64,000 nt of DNA, taken from the NCBI GenBank assembly GCA_009712635.1, contig WASS01000026.1, positions 93,738-157,737 on the forward strand, in the 5' to 3' direction. Every line of letters starts with the position of its first letter. The first letter of the stretch is position 1. The notes under the pieces are model-generated. The model had not been told where the DNA came from and searched no databases. It saw only the letters and a list, made by a program, of their open reading frames with translations. Below, piece after piece: positions 8,621 to 20,257 of the stretch. This DNA is from Hungatella sp. Lineage in GTDB: Bacteria > Bacillota > Clostridia > Lachnospirales > Lachnospiraceae. Position numbers and translations under genes: made by a program.

Positions 8621-9187
8621 TTATCTTTCTATTACAGCAAATATCTCTTTTGACTGTCTTCCAAAAGCAAGAGCTTCTCCCCGGCTTCCGAAATAGATAT
8701 CCACTTTGTTTCCTCTGATACCGCTTCCGGTATCTTCCACCGTATAGACAACGCCATCAATCATGACCTTTGATCCAAGTGGCAGTACAGTAAGATCTGC
8801 AGATAATGTGTGCAGCGGCTGTGGGATGGTTCCGGAGTAAGTCTTCTGCTGTCTTCCTGAGCTGCTGGGGCAGTAGGCTGTTGCAGAGAATATTCCCAGA
8901 GATGCTCCTCTTTCAAAAACCGGACCTGTGGGTGCTTTTTCTTCTGGCAGTTCTTTCTTTTCTATGCCCGGTCCTACCTCATCGCTCATCGTAGCGTCAC
9001 TTGCAGTAGCAACCGTTTCGGTACTGTTCTTTTTCATTTGCTTATCCGTATCTACACTCCCTGACTGTTGGCTTGCTGTACTCTGGCTATCAGCCGTCTG
9101 GGCAGCCATTGCAGTAGTGGATAACAGCAGAATACAAAGGAGTGTCAGAAATCCGGTGATCCGGAATCGTCTTGAAAAACTAATCAT
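8621..9187 (-). CDS. Secreted 3D-domain protein
   Basis: The 188-residue precursor has a signal peptide (~1-29, cleavage after AMAA), a Ser/Thr/Gln-rich low-complexity linker (~30-95) and a C-terminal 3D domain (~98-188) with SADLTVLP, VEDTGSG and KVDIYF. It looks like a paralogue of the neighbouring 236-aa protein without the Ig-like region. The first D-motif reads SADL where the neighbour has SVDP. Its role is probably in cell-wall turnover; substrate unknown. Confidence 0.8.
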   Translation of the reverse strand: MISFSRRFRITGFLTLLCILLLSTTAMAAQTADSQSTASQQSGSVDTDKQMKKNSTETVATASDATMSDEVGPGIEKKELPEEKAPTGPVFERGASLGIFSATAYCPSSSGRQQKTYSGTIPQPLHTLSADLTVLPLGSKVMIDGVVYTVEDTGSGIRGNKVDIYFGSRGEALAFGRQSKEIFAVIER

Positions 9188-9228
9188 GATTTACCTCGCA
9201 ATCGTGTTGTTATGGTGTATCAATTACC

Positions 9229-9256
9229 ATTATATTACAAAAGTGTTAAATGTCAA
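9229..9256 (-). promoter_or_regulatory. Promoter of the 188-aa 3D protein
   Basis: Minus strand: TTGACA (9251-9256), 16-nt spacer, TATAAT (9229-9234). It has the same -35 and spacing as the promoter of the downstream 3D gene, so the two are likely co-expressed. Confidence 0.75.
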
Positions 9257-9354
9257 GAAAAAAATGTCATAGGCTTTGTAATATTTGATAGAAATTTGAG
9301 ATAAAATGTACATGCAGGTAACAAAAACTTCATTTAAAAATTTTCAGGAATGTA

Positions 9355-9383
9355 TTGACAAATGTAGAAAAAAAGAATATATT
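9355..9383 (+). promoter_or_regulatory. Promoter of the hrcA-dnaK operon
   Basis: TTGACA (9355-9360), 17-nt spacer, TATATT (9378-9383). The start point would fall just upstream of the CIRCE element. Confidence 0.85.
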
Positions 9384-9397
9384 ATGAAAAGAAGATG

Positions 9398-9424
9398 TTA
9401 GCACTCCTAAACGTCGAGTGCTAA
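9398..9424 (+). promoter_or_regulatory. CIRCE operator
   Basis: Perfect TTAGCACTC - 9 nt - GAGTGCTAA inverted repeat, the HrcA binding site, in the 5' leader of hrcA. It predicts HrcA-repressed, heat-inducible transcription. Confidence 0.98.
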
Positions 9425-9452
9425 CAAATACCTCTGAAAGGAGAGTGGCAGT

Positions 9453-10502
9453 TTGGATGATAAGGATCAACTGGATGGACGGAAGATCATTATATTAAAA
9501 GCGATTATCAAAACTTATCTGGAAACAGGTGAACCGGTTGGATCCCGTACGATATCAAAATATACGGACTTGAATTTAAGCTCCGCCACCATCCGGAATG
9601 AGATGTCTGATCTGGAAGAGATGGGTTATATTATGCAGCCCCATACTTCTGCAGGAAGGATTCCTTCCGATAAGGGATACCGCTTTTATGTGAATACCAT
9701 ACTTCAGGAAAAGGAAGATGAGTTTACTGAGATTAAAGAATTAATGATAAAGCGTGTGGACCGGGTAGAATCCATGTTAAAGCAGGTAGCAAAGCTGCTT
9801 GCCCAGAATACCAACTATGCAGCCATGATCAGTGCGCCCCAGTACCATCATAACAAGTTGAAGTTTATCCAGCTTTCCAAGGTGGATGAGGAAAAACTGC
9901 TTGTGGTAATTGTGGTGGAAGGCAATATTATAAAGAACACCATAATCCCCATTCGTTCAGAACTGAGCGACGAGGGAATATTGAATCTTAACATTCTTTT
10001 AAATAATGCTTTAAACGGGCTTTCTATAGAAGAGATCAATTTAGAAGTGATCAGCAGGTTAAAGACCCAGGCAGGTCCCCACAGTGAAGTGGTGGACCGG
10101 GTTTTATCGGAGGTGGCAGCAGCCATCAGAGCCGATGATGAGGATCTTCAGATTTATACCAGCGGAGCAACCAATATTTTTAAATATCCGGAATTAAGCG
10201 ACGGGGAAAAAGCGAGTCAGTTAATCGGTGCGCTGGAACAAAAGGAACTACTTCAGGAACTGGTAGATGATGTAAACAGTTCAGAAAGCAGCTCTGGAAT
10301 CCAGGTGTACATCGGAGATGAAGCACCTGTACAGACCATGAAGGACTGCAGTATCGTTACCGCCAACTATGAACTTGGGGAAGGCTTAAGAGGTACCATC
10401 GGTATCATCGGTCCCAAGCGAATGGATTATGAAAAGGTACTCAATACGCTGAGGAATTTAATGACCCAGCTGGATACCATTTTGAAAAAAGATGAAAGGT
10501 AA
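9453..10502 (+). CDS. hrcA: Heat-inducible transcription repressor HrcA
   Basis: HrcA binds CIRCE and represses the class I heat-shock genes, with GroEL as its folding partner. The 349 aa have an N-terminal winged helix (~10-75, PVGSRTISKY, SSATIRNEMSDLEEMGY) and the GAF-like HrcA domain. The start is TTG with GGAGAG upstream; the CIRCE site lies 29 bp before it. It heads hrcA-grpE-dnaK-dnaJ. Confidence 0.97.
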   Translation: MDDKDQLDGRKIIILKAIIKTYLETGEPVGSRTISKYTDLNLSSATIRNEMSDLEEMGYIMQPHTSAGRIPSDKGYRFYVNTILQEKEDEFTEIKELMIKRVDRVESMLKQVAKLLAQNTNYAAMISAPQYHHNKLKFIQLSKVDEEKLLVVIVVEGNIIKNTIIPIRSELSDEGILNLNILLNNALNGLSIEEINLEVISRLKTQAGPHSEVVDRVLSEVAAAIRADDEDLQIYTSGATNIFKYPELSDGEKASQLIGALEQKELLQELVDDVNSSESSSGIQVYIGDEAPVQTMKDCSIVTANYELGEGLRGTIGIIGPKRMDYEKVLNTLRNLMTQLDTILKKDER

Positions 10503-10513
10503 AGGGTAGAATA

Positions 10514-11161
10514 TTGAGCATGGAAGATGTTAAAACAGACGAGAATCTGGCAGAAGAGACGACAAATCAGGAAGATGCCGTTTCCTCTGAAAAAGAGATA
10601 GACGTTACTTGCGACGGTAAGGAAGAATGTTCACAGGAACAGGAAGAGACAGCAGAGTCGGAAGGCGATGCAAAAGAGGAGCCGGAAAAGAAAGGCTTTT
10701 TCGGAAAGAAGAAAGAGAAAAAAGATCCGAAGGATGAGAAGATTGAGGAGCTTACAGACCGTCTTCAAAGATCCATGGCTGAATTTGATAATTTTAGAAA
10801 ACGCACTGAAAAAGAAAAATCTGCCATGTTTGAAATCGGAGCTAAGGACATCATAGAGAGAATTCTCCCCGTAGTTGATAATTTTGAGCGGGGCCTGGCA
10901 GCGATTCCGGAAGCAGATAAGGAATCACCTTTCGCTGACGGTATGGAAAAGATCTATAAGCAGCTGATGAAAACTCTGGATGAGGCAGGGGTTAAGCCAA
11001 TCGAAGCGGTTGGAATGCCATTTGACCCCAATTACCACAACGCGGTTATGCATGTGGAGGATGATTCTCTTGGAGAGAATGTAGTTTCCCAGGAACTTCA
11101 AAAAGGTTACACCTATCGGGATACCGTGGTAAGACACTCCATGGTTCAGGTAGCTAATTAA
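10514..11161 (+). CDS. grpE: Nucleotide exchange factor GrpE
   Basis: GrpE releases ADP from DnaK. The 215 aa have a long acidic/lysine-rich N-terminus (~1-75), a coiled coil (~75-130, EFDNFRKRTEKEK) and the C-terminal beta-wing (GVKPIEAVGMPFDPNYHNAVMH). The likely start is TTG at 10514, 7 nt after AAAGGG; an ATG two codons later is less well spaced. It follows hrcA by 11 bp. Confidence 0.96.
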   Translation: MSMEDVKTDENLAEETTNQEDAVSSEKEIDVTCDGKEECSQEQEETAESEGDAKEEPEKKGFFGKKKEKKDPKDEKIEELTDRLQRSMAEFDNFRKRTEKEKSAMFEIGAKDIIERILPVVDNFERGLAAIPEADKESPFADGMEKIYKQLMKTLDEAGVKPIEAVGMPFDPNYHNAVMHVEDDSLGENVVSQELQKGYTYRDTVVRHSMVQVAN

Positions 11162-11201
11162 TTATAAATCAGAAACTCTCACAATTTTGTTTAATAAATA
11201 G

Positions 11202-13073
<1,872 letters not shown>

Positions 13074-13172
13074 TATTAAGTCGTTTGACAGGGCTTTGGG
13101 GAAAGTGTTGTAGGAATACAGCACTTTTTCCGCAGGAATAAATTCCTTACAATTATGAGAGGTAGACCTAAG

Positions 13173-14306
13173 ATGGCAGAAAGTAAAAAAGATTATTATG
13201 AAATCCTTGGCGTTTCCAAAGATGCAGATGATGCAGCACTTAAGAAGGCCTATCGCGCATTGGCTAAAAAATACCATCCGGACACGAACCCTGGAGATAC
13301 TGCTGCTGCAGAGAAATTCAAACAGGCTTCTGAAGCTTACAGCGTTTTAAGCGATCCGGATAAGAGACGCCAGTATGACCAGTTTGGTTCAGCTGCATTT
13401 GATGGAAGCGGCGGAGCAGGCGGTTTTGGAGGCTTCGATTTCAACGGCTCCGATATGGGAGATATTTTCGGGGATATTTTTGGAGATATCTTTGGCGGTG
13501 GAAGAAGAAGCGCCCAGTATAACGGCCCGTTAAAGGGAGCAAATATCAGAACCAGCATCCGCATCAGCTTTGAAGAAGCGATTTTCGGCTGCGAACGGGA
13601 GATCGAGATCAATTTTAAAGAAGAGTGTGCTTCCTGCCATGGAAGCGGTGCAAAAGCGGGTACATCACCGGTAACCTGTCCCAAGTGTAACGGGAAAGGC
13701 AAGATTATGTACACCCAGCAGTCCTTCTTTGGTCAGATCCAGAACGTACAGACCTGCCCGGACTGTAACGGTACCGGTAAGGTGATTAAGGAAAAATGTT
13801 CGGACTGTTATGGTACAGGATATATCACAAAGAGAAAGAAGATCAAAGTCACCATTCCTGCCGGAATTGACAACGGACAGTCTGTAAGACTGGCTGGAGC
13901 CGGGGAGCCTGGTACCAATGGCGGAGAGAGGGGAGACCTTCTGGTTGAGGCAGTGGTTTCCAATCACCCCATATTTAAACGCCAGGATACCAGCATTTTC
14001 TCCACGGTACCCATTTCCTTTGCAAAAGCAGCACTTGGCGGCACCATACTGATAAAAACCGTAGACGGCGATGTAGAATACGAAGTGAAATCAGGAACCC
14101 AGACAGATACCAAGGTACGCTTAAAAGGAAAAGGCGTTCCTACTTTACGTAACCGTGCTGTCAGAGGCGATCACTATGTTACATTAGTGGTTTCCGTACC
14201 TGAACGTCTGACTGAGGCGCAAAAAGAAGCTTTGAAGAATTTCGATGAAGCCATGAACGGGAACCCGGACAGTGATAAACATAAAAAGAAGGGACTTTTT
14301 AAATAA
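13173..14306 (+). CDS. dnaJ: Chaperone DnaJ (Hsp40)
   Basis: The 377-aa co-chaperone has the J domain (~5-70, with the YHPD motif), a Gly/Phe region containing a short repeated (D/G)DIFG segment, four CxxCxGxG zinc motifs ([32 protein letters not shown]) and the C-terminal peptide-binding domain. I use the ATG at 13173 ([13 protein letters not shown]) because GAGAGGTAGA precedes it and family members start there; an in-frame ATG 18 bp upstream exists. It is last in the heat-shock operon. Confidence 0.97.
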   Translation: MAESKKDYYEILGVSKDADDAALKKAYRALAKKYHPDTNPGDTAAAEKFKQASEAYSVLSDPDKRRQYDQFGSAAFDGSGGAGGFGGFDFNGSDMGDIFGDIFGDIFGGGRRSAQYNGPLKGANIRTSIRISFEEAIFGCEREIEINFKEECASCHGSGAKAGTSPVTCPKCNGKGKIMYTQQSFFGQIQNVQTCPDCNGTGKVIKEKCSDCYGTGYITKRKKIKVTIPAGIDNGQSVRLAGAGEPGTNGGERGDLLVEAVVSNHPIFKRQDTSIFSTVPISFAKAALGGTILIKTVDGDVEYEVKSGTQTDTKVRLKGKGVPTLRNRAVRGDHYVTLVVSVPERLTEAQKEALKNFDEAMNGNPDSDKHKKKGLFK

Positions 14307-14344
14307 AGCCTTTGAAAGTACATGTTACGGAGAAGGGAGAAGGT

Positions 14345-14905
14345 ATGAAAGGGGTAAGAAAAAAATTAGTATGGGCAGCAGGCTTGTTCGGAATGATAAT
14401 ACTGCTGTCCATGAATGCATGGGCGGATAATGGTCAGACTGCCAGGGATTTTCCGGGCTGGAATGGTTCTGGCACCAAAATCGGCGGACCAGGTAATTCA
14501 GATGATTATTTTGACTTCTGGGATGATGAAGATGAAGATGACGATGGACCGGGGAACCGCAGTACTGGAAGAGGGTGGTATTACAGCCCTGCAGGCTGGT
14601 GGTTTCAGTACAGTGACGGCACATGGCCTTCTAACTGCTGGAAATTTATAAACGGCAGATGGTACCGCTTTGATCAGGGGGGACACATGGTCACAGGCTG
14701 GTATGCGGATCAGAATGGCGCAAAGTATTATTTAAATCCCGTTGATGATGGAATGCTGGGTGCCATGAGAACTGGCTGGCAGCTAATCGACAAAAAGGCA
14801 TATTATTTTAACACCATGTCTGACGGAACACAGGGCAGACTTCTTTTGGATACAGTCACGCCGGATGGTTATAAGGTGGGGGCTGACGGGGCATGGGTTC
14901 CGTAA
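14345..14905 (+). CDS. Secreted protein with cell-wall-binding repeats
   Basis: The 186-residue precursor starts at the ATG at 14345 behind GGAGAAGGGAGAAGG. It has a signal peptide (~1-27, ending NAWA), an acidic Asp/Glu stretch (~50-65), then Trp/Tyr-rich choline-binding-type repeats (~75-186; GWYYSPAGWWFQYSDG, GWYADQNGAKYYLNP). No catalytic domain is present, so it is probably a surface or spore-coat-associated wall-binding protein. It is 38 bp after dnaJ and may be read through from the heat-shock operon. Confidence 0.75.
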   Translation: MKGVRKKLVWAAGLFGMIILLSMNAWADNGQTARDFPGWNGSGTKIGGPGNSDDYFDFWDDEDEDDDGPGNRSTGRGWYYSPAGWWFQYSDGTWPSNCWKFINGRWYRFDQGGHMVTGWYADQNGAKYYLNPVDDGMLGAMRTGWQLIDKKAYYFNTMSDGTQGRLLLDTVTPDGYKVGADGAWVP

Positions 14906-14925
14906 AAACTTTTTTTGTATAAACG

Positions 14926-14985
14926 AAAAACAGGAGACATTTGAGATGACTGAATCATCAGCCGTTCCAAATTTCTCCTGTTTTT
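14926..14985 (+). terminator. Terminator after dnaJ / wall-binding gene
   Basis: AAAAACAGGAGA (14926-14937) pairs perfectly with TCTCCTGTTTTT (14974-14985), giving a T-tail on both strands. Confidence 0.85.
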
Positions 14986-15358
14986 CATTACAAATTCTAA
15001 TTGCCTTTAGATTGTAATTTTGTAAAAAAGATTCTGTTCCGGTCACAGACACTCAGGCGGGTGTGATGGGGTGTAATGCATCAAGGAATTTCGTTTACTT
15101 GATATGTTTTTTTGCCCTTATATCTGCTACGGAACAAAAGTCTTTTTCATCCGTTCAATTAGTTAATGCACCAAGTGGAAATTTTATTGCATTCTTTTTA
15201 AAAAAAATTAAAAAAAATATATTTTTTCCGGAATATACCGGAGAAAGCCCGATTTTCTGCGCTTGCAACCCATATCATTGTATGTTATGATATCATGTGG
15301 TTTTCCTTGTAAAGGATTTTTAATCGAATAGGATTCGACGAAAGAAAGGAAACAGAAG
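14986..15358 (+). other. Intergenic stretch ahead of TauE-type permease
   Basis: About 370 bp without a supported gene. It is AT-rich, with a long A/T tract near 15196-15230. The only clear element is a promoter near its end (15263-15291). Confidence 0.5.
15263..15291 (+). promoter_or_regulatory. Promoter of TauE-type permease
   Basis: TTGCAA (15263-15268), 17-nt spacer, TATGAT (15286-15291), about 68 bp before the start codon. Confidence 0.65.
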
Positions 15359-16105
15359 ATGAATCAATACTTAATTGTGTGTCCTCTTGTATTTCTGGCT
15401 GGACTGGTAGATTCCATTGCCGGCGGAGGAGGACTTATTTCACTGCCAGCTTTTCTTGCTGCGGGAATACCGCCCCATCTTGCAATTGGTACCAATAAGA
15501 TGGGATCTGCCATGGGGACTGTAGTCTCTACGGCACGGTTTGCAAAAAGTGGTTATATAAAAGTGAAGCTGTCTTTGTGCGCAGCACTTCTGGCAACAGG
15601 AGGTTCTGTCATTGGAGCCCATTTATCCATGCTTGCAAGTGAGACGGTGTTAAAAACCATGATGTTAGTGGCACTGCCGGTTGTTGCGTTTTATGTATTA
15701 AAGAATAAAGATTTGGGAGAGCAGGAAGAAAATAAGGAAGTATCTGAGAGAAAAATGATTCTGATCACCATGGGGGCTGCCCTTGTGATTGGCTGCTATG
15801 ACGGCTTTTACGGACCTGGAACGGGAACGTTTTTGCTTCTTATACTGACCGGCCTTGCAGGAATGGATATCAGAAGTGCTTCCGGAACCACCAAGGTGAT
15901 TAATTTATCTTCCAACATTGCGGCTCTGACTACATTTTTAATAAATGGTAAGGTTTTAATTCCACTTGGCCTTGCAGCTGGTGTATTCTGTATTGCAGGA
16001 CATTACATCGGTTCCGGACTTGTGGTGAAAAACGGGCTGAAGATTGTGCGCCCGGTTGTACTAGTGGTTTTGTTGTGTCTCTTTGTGAAAATTATAAAAG
16101 GATAG
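15359..16105 (+). CDS. TauE/SafE family membrane permease
   Basis: The 248-residue integral membrane protein has about eight hydrophobic helices, with the conserved GLVDSIAGGGGLI near the N-terminus and GCYDGFYGPGTGTF in the middle, the two signature loops of the TauE/SafE (DUF81) family of sulfite/organosulfonate or anion exporters. Substrate cannot be deduced. RBS GAAAGGAAACAGAAG. It is followed 9 bp later by prmA and may share its transcript. Confidence 0.88.
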   Translation: MNQYLIVCPLVFLAGLVDSIAGGGGLISLPAFLAAGIPPHLAIGTNKMGSAMGTVVSTARFAKSGYIKVKLSLCAALLATGGSVIGAHLSMLASETVLKTMMLVALPVVAFYVLKNKDLGEQEENKEVSERKMILITMGAALVIGCYDGFYGPGTGTFLLLILTGLAGMDIRSASGTTKVINLSSNIAALTTFLINGKVLIPLGLAAGVFCIAGHYIGSGLVVKNGLKIVRPVVLVVLLCLFVKIIKG

Positions 16106-16114
16106 GGAATTGTT

Positions 16115-17077
16115 ATGAAATGGAAAAAGTTTACTCTTACTACAACAACGGAGGCTGTTGATTTAGTCAGCAGCATGTTTGATGAAATTGGAATTGAAGG
16201 AATTGAAATCGAAGACAACATTCCTCTTACAGAAGCGGAAACCAAAGGGATGTTCATTGACATTCTTCCGGAACTGCCACCTGATGAAGGAGTGGCGAGA
16301 GTCAGCTTTTACTTAGATCCGGACTCTGATACCAATATAGAAGAGATGTTAATAAAGGTGGAAGAGGGACTTGATGAACTTTCCATGTTTACGGACTTGG
16401 GAGCACGTACCATTGAAACCAGCGAGACCGAGGACAAAGACTGGATTAACAACTGGAAACAGTATTTTAAACCATTTACTGTTGACGATATTTTGATTAA
16501 ACCTACCTGGGAAGAGATACCGGAAGAACATAAAGAAAAACTACTGATCGAAATTGATCCAGGTACTGCCTTTGGTACAGGACAGCATGAGACCACACAG
16601 CTTTGCATCCGCCAGTTGAAAAAATATGTAAAACCGGGTGACCTGGTTCTTGATGTGGGTACCGGCAGCGGGATTCTTGGGATTACAGCACTTAAGCTTG
16701 GGGCAGGTGAAGTATTCGGAACAGACTTAGATGAAAATGCCATCACTGCCGTTATGGAAAATATGGAATCCAATCATATAGATCCGGAGAAGTTTAAAGT
16801 TTTAAAAGGCAATATTATTGATGATAAAGATGTAAAAGAAGCCGCAGGCTTTGAAAAATATGATGTAGTAGTCGCCAACATTCTGGCTGATGTAATTATT
16901 CCTTTACAGAAGGAAATTCCGGTTCATATGAAGAAAGGAACTGTCTTTATTACTTCCGGTATCATTAATATGAAGGAAGAAGCTGTTAAGCAGGCATTTG
17001 CTGCCAATGATGCCTTTGAACTGGTGGAGATTACCTATCAGGGAGAATGGGTTTCTGTGACAGTCAGAAAGAAATAG
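16115..17077 (+). CDS. prmA: Ribosomal protein L11 methyltransferase
   Basis: PrmA trimethylates ribosomal protein L11 using SAM. The 320 aa show an N-terminal L11-recognition domain (~1-110) and a class I methyltransferase fold with FGTGQHETTQLC (substrate/SAM loop), VLDVGTGSGILGI (motif I) and VVANILADVI (motif IV). prmA-rsmE is a conserved Firmicute pair. Confidence 0.96.
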   Translation: MKWKKFTLTTTTEAVDLVSSMFDEIGIEGIEIEDNIPLTEAETKGMFIDILPELPPDEGVARVSFYLDPDSDTNIEEMLIKVEEGLDELSMFTDLGARTIETSETEDKDWINNWKQYFKPFTVDDILIKPTWEEIPEEHKEKLLIEIDPGTAFGTGQHETTQLCIRQLKKYVKPGDLVLDVGTGSGILGITALKLGAGEVFGTDLDENAITAVMENMESNHIDPEKFKVLKGNIIDDKDVKEAAGFEKYDVVVANILADVIIPLQKEIPVHMKKGTVFITSGIINMKEEAVKQAFAANDAFELVEITYQGEWVSVTVRKK

Positions 17078-17083
17078 GAGCGC

Positions 17084-17132
17084 GTCCTGCGGACATACCT
17101 TTATGTCCAAAGAACATGGACAGGAAAGAGGA
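17084..17132 (+). repeat. SD-bearing hairpin repeat, copy in front of rsmE
   Basis: This single copy has the same layout as the tandem array at 22505-22691: mini-hairpin GTCC-TGC-GGAC, spacer ATACCTTTA, hairpin TGTCCA-N7-TGGACA, then GGAAAGAGGA. The last segment is the Shine-Dalgarno sequence of rsmE (ATG at 17138). Confidence 0.85.
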
Positions 17133-17137
17133 AAACA

Positions 17138-17878
17138 ATGTATCATTTTTTTGTGCAGCAGGATCAGATCGGGGAGACCACGGTACGGATTGCCGGAACG
17201 GATGTAAACCATATAAAAAATGTTCTGCGCATGGGACCTGGAGAAGAAATTTTGCTTAGCAATGGAGTGGATAAGGATTACCTGTGTGAAATTCTGTCCA
17301 TTACTTCCGATGAGGTTTCGGCAAAGATATTAGAGATCCGGGAAGGCGGTACGGAGCTGCCTGTGGAGATTTATTTATTTCAGGGACTTCCCAAAAGCGA
17401 CAAGATGGAACTGATCATACAAAAGGCAGTTGAACTTGGAGTGTTTAAGATCATTCCAGTTGAAACGAAGCGCGCTGTGGTGAAGCTTGATAAGAAGAAA
17501 GAGGAGTCAAAAATCAAACGCTGGGCTGCTGTTTCTGAAAGTGCGGCCAAGCAGTCCAAACGGCTTTTGATTCCGGAAGTAACTGGTGTAAAGACTCTTC
17601 GGGAAGCCTTTGAATATGCAAAGGAATTTGACATACTTTTACTTCCTTTTGAGCATGCCGAAGGAATGATACACACAAGAGAGATTGTATCCCGTATAAC
17701 CCCGGGGATGAAAGTTGGGATTTTTATCGGGCCGGAAGGCGGTTTTGAAGACGGGGAAGTGAAACTTGGAGAATCATACGGCGCACATACAATTACACTG
17801 GGAAAACGTATTTTACGCACGGAAACAGCGGGGCTTTTCGTTCTTTCTGTACTTGGGTTTCAGTTGGAAAGTGTTTAG
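17138..17878 (+). CDS. rsmE: 16S rRNA m3U1498 methyltransferase
   Basis: RsmE is a SPOUT-class methyltransferase acting on U1498 of 16S rRNA in the assembled 30S subunit. The 246 aa show the PUA-like N-domain (~1-70, NHIKNVLRMGPGEEI), the SPOUT core, and the C-terminal knot with FIGPEGGFEDGEV and LGKRILRTETAG. Its ribosome binding site is supplied by the repeat immediately upstream. The stop is 14 bp before the cysteine desulfurase. Confidence 0.95.
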   Translation: MYHFFVQQDQIGETTVRIAGTDVNHIKNVLRMGPGEEILLSNGVDKDYLCEILSITSDEVSAKILEIREGGTELPVEIYLFQGLPKSDKMELIIQKAVELGVFKIIPVETKRAVVKLDKKKEESKIKRWAAVSESAAKQSKRLLIPEVTGVKTLREAFEYAKEFDILLLPFEHAEGMIHTREIVSRITPGMKVGIFIGPEGGFEDGEVKLGESYGAHTITLGKRILRTETAGLFVLSVLGFQLESV

Positions 17879-17891
17879 GGAGATGACATAA

Positions 17892-19046
17892 ATGGAAGCA
17901 TATTTTGATAATTCGGCAAGTACCAAAGTTCTGGAGCCGGTAAAAGAAGTTGTAATAAAAACAATGATGGAGGATTATGGAAATCCATCAGCCAGGCATA
18001 AAAAAGGACTGGATGCGGAACGGTATATCAAAGAAGCTGCCGAAACCATTGCAGGAACTTTAAAGGTGGCTGCAAAGGAAATCGTATTTACATCCGGCGG
18101 TTCCGAGTCCAACAATATGGCTATTATCGAGACTGCCATGGCCAATAAACGGGCGGGAAACCACATTATCAGTACTGGGATTGAACACGCTTCCGTATAC
18201 AATCCTCTCGCCTATCTGGAAGAGCAGGGATTTCGGGTGACCTATCTTTCCGTTGACGGGCAGGGCCATATTAGCCTGGAAGAATTGGAGGAAGCAATCT
18301 GTCCTGAGACGATTCTGGTTTCCATCATGTATGTAAACAATGAAATCGGCGCCATTGAACCAGTGGAAGCCATTTCTAAAATTATAAAAAAGAAAAATCC
18401 AAATATTTTATTCCATGTAGATGCCATACAGGCTTATGGAAAGCTTTTGATCCGGCCGAAGAGCCAGGGAATTGACCTGCTCTCAGTGAGCGCCCATAAA
18501 ATACATGGCCCGAAAGGAGTGGGTTTTCTTTACATTGACAAACGGGTTAAAATAAGACCCATGATTTATGGGGGAGGTCAGCAAAGAGGTATGCGTTCCG
18601 GTACGGAAAATGTTCCGGGTGTTGCAGGTTTATCTGCAGCCGCAAACTTTATGTATACCAATCACAGAGAGAAAATCCGTGCAATTACAGAAATTAAGGA
18701 TTATTTGATTGACAGATTGTCAGAAATAGACGGGGTAACCGTAAACAGCTTAAAAGGGGAATTGTCGGCACCACAGATTGTCAGTGCCAGCTTTTCCGGA
18801 ATCCGCAGTGAAGTACTCCTTCACGCACTGGAGGAGAAAGAGATCTATGTATCTTCAGGTTCTGCCTGTTCCTCCAATCATCCAGCTGTCAGCGGAACCT
18901 TAAAAGGTATTGGTATAAAACCGGAACTTTTGGATTCCACCTTACGATTTAGTTTCGGAGTTTTTAATACAAGGGAAGAAGTGGACTACTGCATACAAAC
19001 CTTAAAGGAACTGCTGCCTGTACTCAGGCGGTACCAGAGAGGTTAA
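17892..19046 (+). CDS. Cysteine desulfurase (NifS/IscS type)
   Basis: This PLP enzyme takes sulfur from L-cysteine to a persulfide. The 384 aa show the PLP-binding lysine in SVSAHKIHGPKGVGF and the sulfur-carrying cysteine in SSGSACSSNHP. Because thiI follows at 27 bp, the sulfur probably goes to ThiI for tRNA 4-thiouridine (a NifZ-like role) rather than to Fe-S assembly. The long cysteine loop places it in the group I (IscS/NifS) class. Confidence 0.93.
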   Translation: MEAYFDNSASTKVLEPVKEVVIKTMMEDYGNPSARHKKGLDAERYIKEAAETIAGTLKVAAKEIVFTSGGSESNNMAIIETAMANKRAGNHIISTGIEHASVYNPLAYLEEQGFRVTYLSVDGQGHISLEELEEAICPETILVSIMYVNNEIGAIEPVEAISKIIKKKNPNILFHVDAIQAYGKLLIRPKSQGIDLLSVSAHKIHGPKGVGFLYIDKRVKIRPMIYGGGQQRGMRSGTENVPGVAGLSAAANFMYTNHREKIRAITEIKDYLIDRLSEIDGVTVNSLKGELSAPQIVSASFSGIRSEVLLHALEEKEIYVSSGSACSSNHPAVSGTLKGIGIKPELLDSTLRFSFGVFNTREEVDYCIQTLKELLPVLRRYQRG

Positions 19047-19073
19047 ATGGGTTTTTAAAAGAAAGGACAACAG

Positions 19074-20252
19074 ATGCAATATCAATCATTTTTAATTAAA
19101 TACGCAGAAATCGGTGTGAAAGGAAAAAACCGTTTCTTATTTGAGGATGCTCTTGTGGCACACATCCGCCATGCATTAAAAAGGCTGGATGGAGATTTTA
19201 TCGTTTCCAAGGAATCAGGACGTATCTATGCCGCTGCCCAGTCCGAATTCGACTTTGATGAAGTTGTGGAATCATTAAGCCGCATATTCGGAATCGCAGC
19301 CATCTGCCCTATGGTTCAGGTGGAGGACAATGGTTATGAGGATTTAAAACAACAGGTTTTAACTTATGTGGATCAGTATTACGACGATAAGCATTTTACA
19401 TTTAAAGTGTATGCAAGAAGAGGAAACAAACGGTATCCGGTTAACTCAGAACAGATTAACCGGGATCTGGGAGAAGTGATTCTTCATACATTTCCTGACA
19501 CAAAGGTAGATGTTCATAAGCCGGATGTTATGCTTTATGTAGAAGTCAGAAATAAAATTAATATATATTCTAAAATTATCCCTGGACCGGGCGGAATGCC
19601 AGTGGGAACCAACGGAAAAGCCATGCTTTTATTGTCCGGTGGAATTGACAGTCCGGTGGCCGGCTATATGATTGCAAAACGGGGAGTTAAAATTGACGCA
19701 GTCTATTTCCATGCTCCGCCCTATACCAGCGAACGGGCAAAGGAAAAGGTCATTGACCTTGCAAGACTGGTATCCAGATATTCCGGACCAGTTCACCTTC
19801 ATATCGTGAATTTTACTGACATTCAGCTTTATATTTATGACAAATGTCCTCATGAGGAACTTACAATCATCATGAGACGCTATATGATGCGGATTGCTGA
19901 GAATCTGGCAGGAGAAGCAGGAGCACAGGCATTAATCACGGGAGAAAGTATCGGACAGGTAGCCTCACAGACCATGCAGTCACTGGCAGCGACTGATGCA
20001 GCCTGTACAATTCCGGTATTCCGTCCGGTAATTGGATTTGATAAGCAGGAGATTGTTGACGTATCAGAAAAGATCGGAACTTATGAAACTTCTGTACTTC
20101 CTTTTGAGGACTGCTGCACCATCTTTGTTGCAAAGCACCCTGTTACAAAGCCAAGCATTAAAATGATTGAGCGTTCAGAAGAAAAACTGGAAGAAAAGAT
20201 TGATGAGCTGGTTGAGACGGCCATTCGTACCGTAGAAAAAGTCTGGTGTTAA
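19074..20252 (+). CDS. thiI: tRNA 4-thiouridine synthetase ThiI
   Basis: ThiI activates U8 of tRNA with ATP and inserts sulfur. The 392 aa have the N-terminal ferredoxin-like/THUMP region (~1-170) and the PP-loop ATPase domain with LSGGIDSPVAGYM (~183). There is no C-terminal rhodanese domain, as in Bacillus, so the persulfide donor is probably the neighbouring desulfurase. The conserved cysteines of the C-terminal LPFEDCCTIF motif are present. Confidence 0.95.
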   Translation: MQYQSFLIKYAEIGVKGKNRFLFEDALVAHIRHALKRLDGDFIVSKESGRIYAAAQSEFDFDEVVESLSRIFGIAAICPMVQVEDNGYEDLKQQVLTYVDQYYDDKHFTFKVYARRGNKRYPVNSEQINRDLGEVILHTFPDTKVDVHKPDVMLYVEVRNKINIYSKIIPGPGGMPVGTNGKAMLLLSGGIDSPVAGYMIAKRGVKIDAVYFHAPPYTSERAKEKVIDLARLVSRYSGPVHLHIVNFTDIQLYIYDKCPHEELTIIMRRYMMRIAENLAGEAGAQALITGESIGQVASQTMQSLAATDAACTIPVFRPVIGFDKQEIVDVSEKIGTYETSVLPFEDCCTIFVAKHPVTKPSIKMIERSEEKLEEKIDELVETAIRTVEKVWC

Positions 20253-20257
20253 AGAAA

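Noticed and set aside
15063..15290. 75-codon open frame on the plus strand
   Set aside because: No ribosome binding site, A/T-tract-driven composition (Phe/Lys/Ile runs) and it overlaps the region just before a good promoter; looks like chance.
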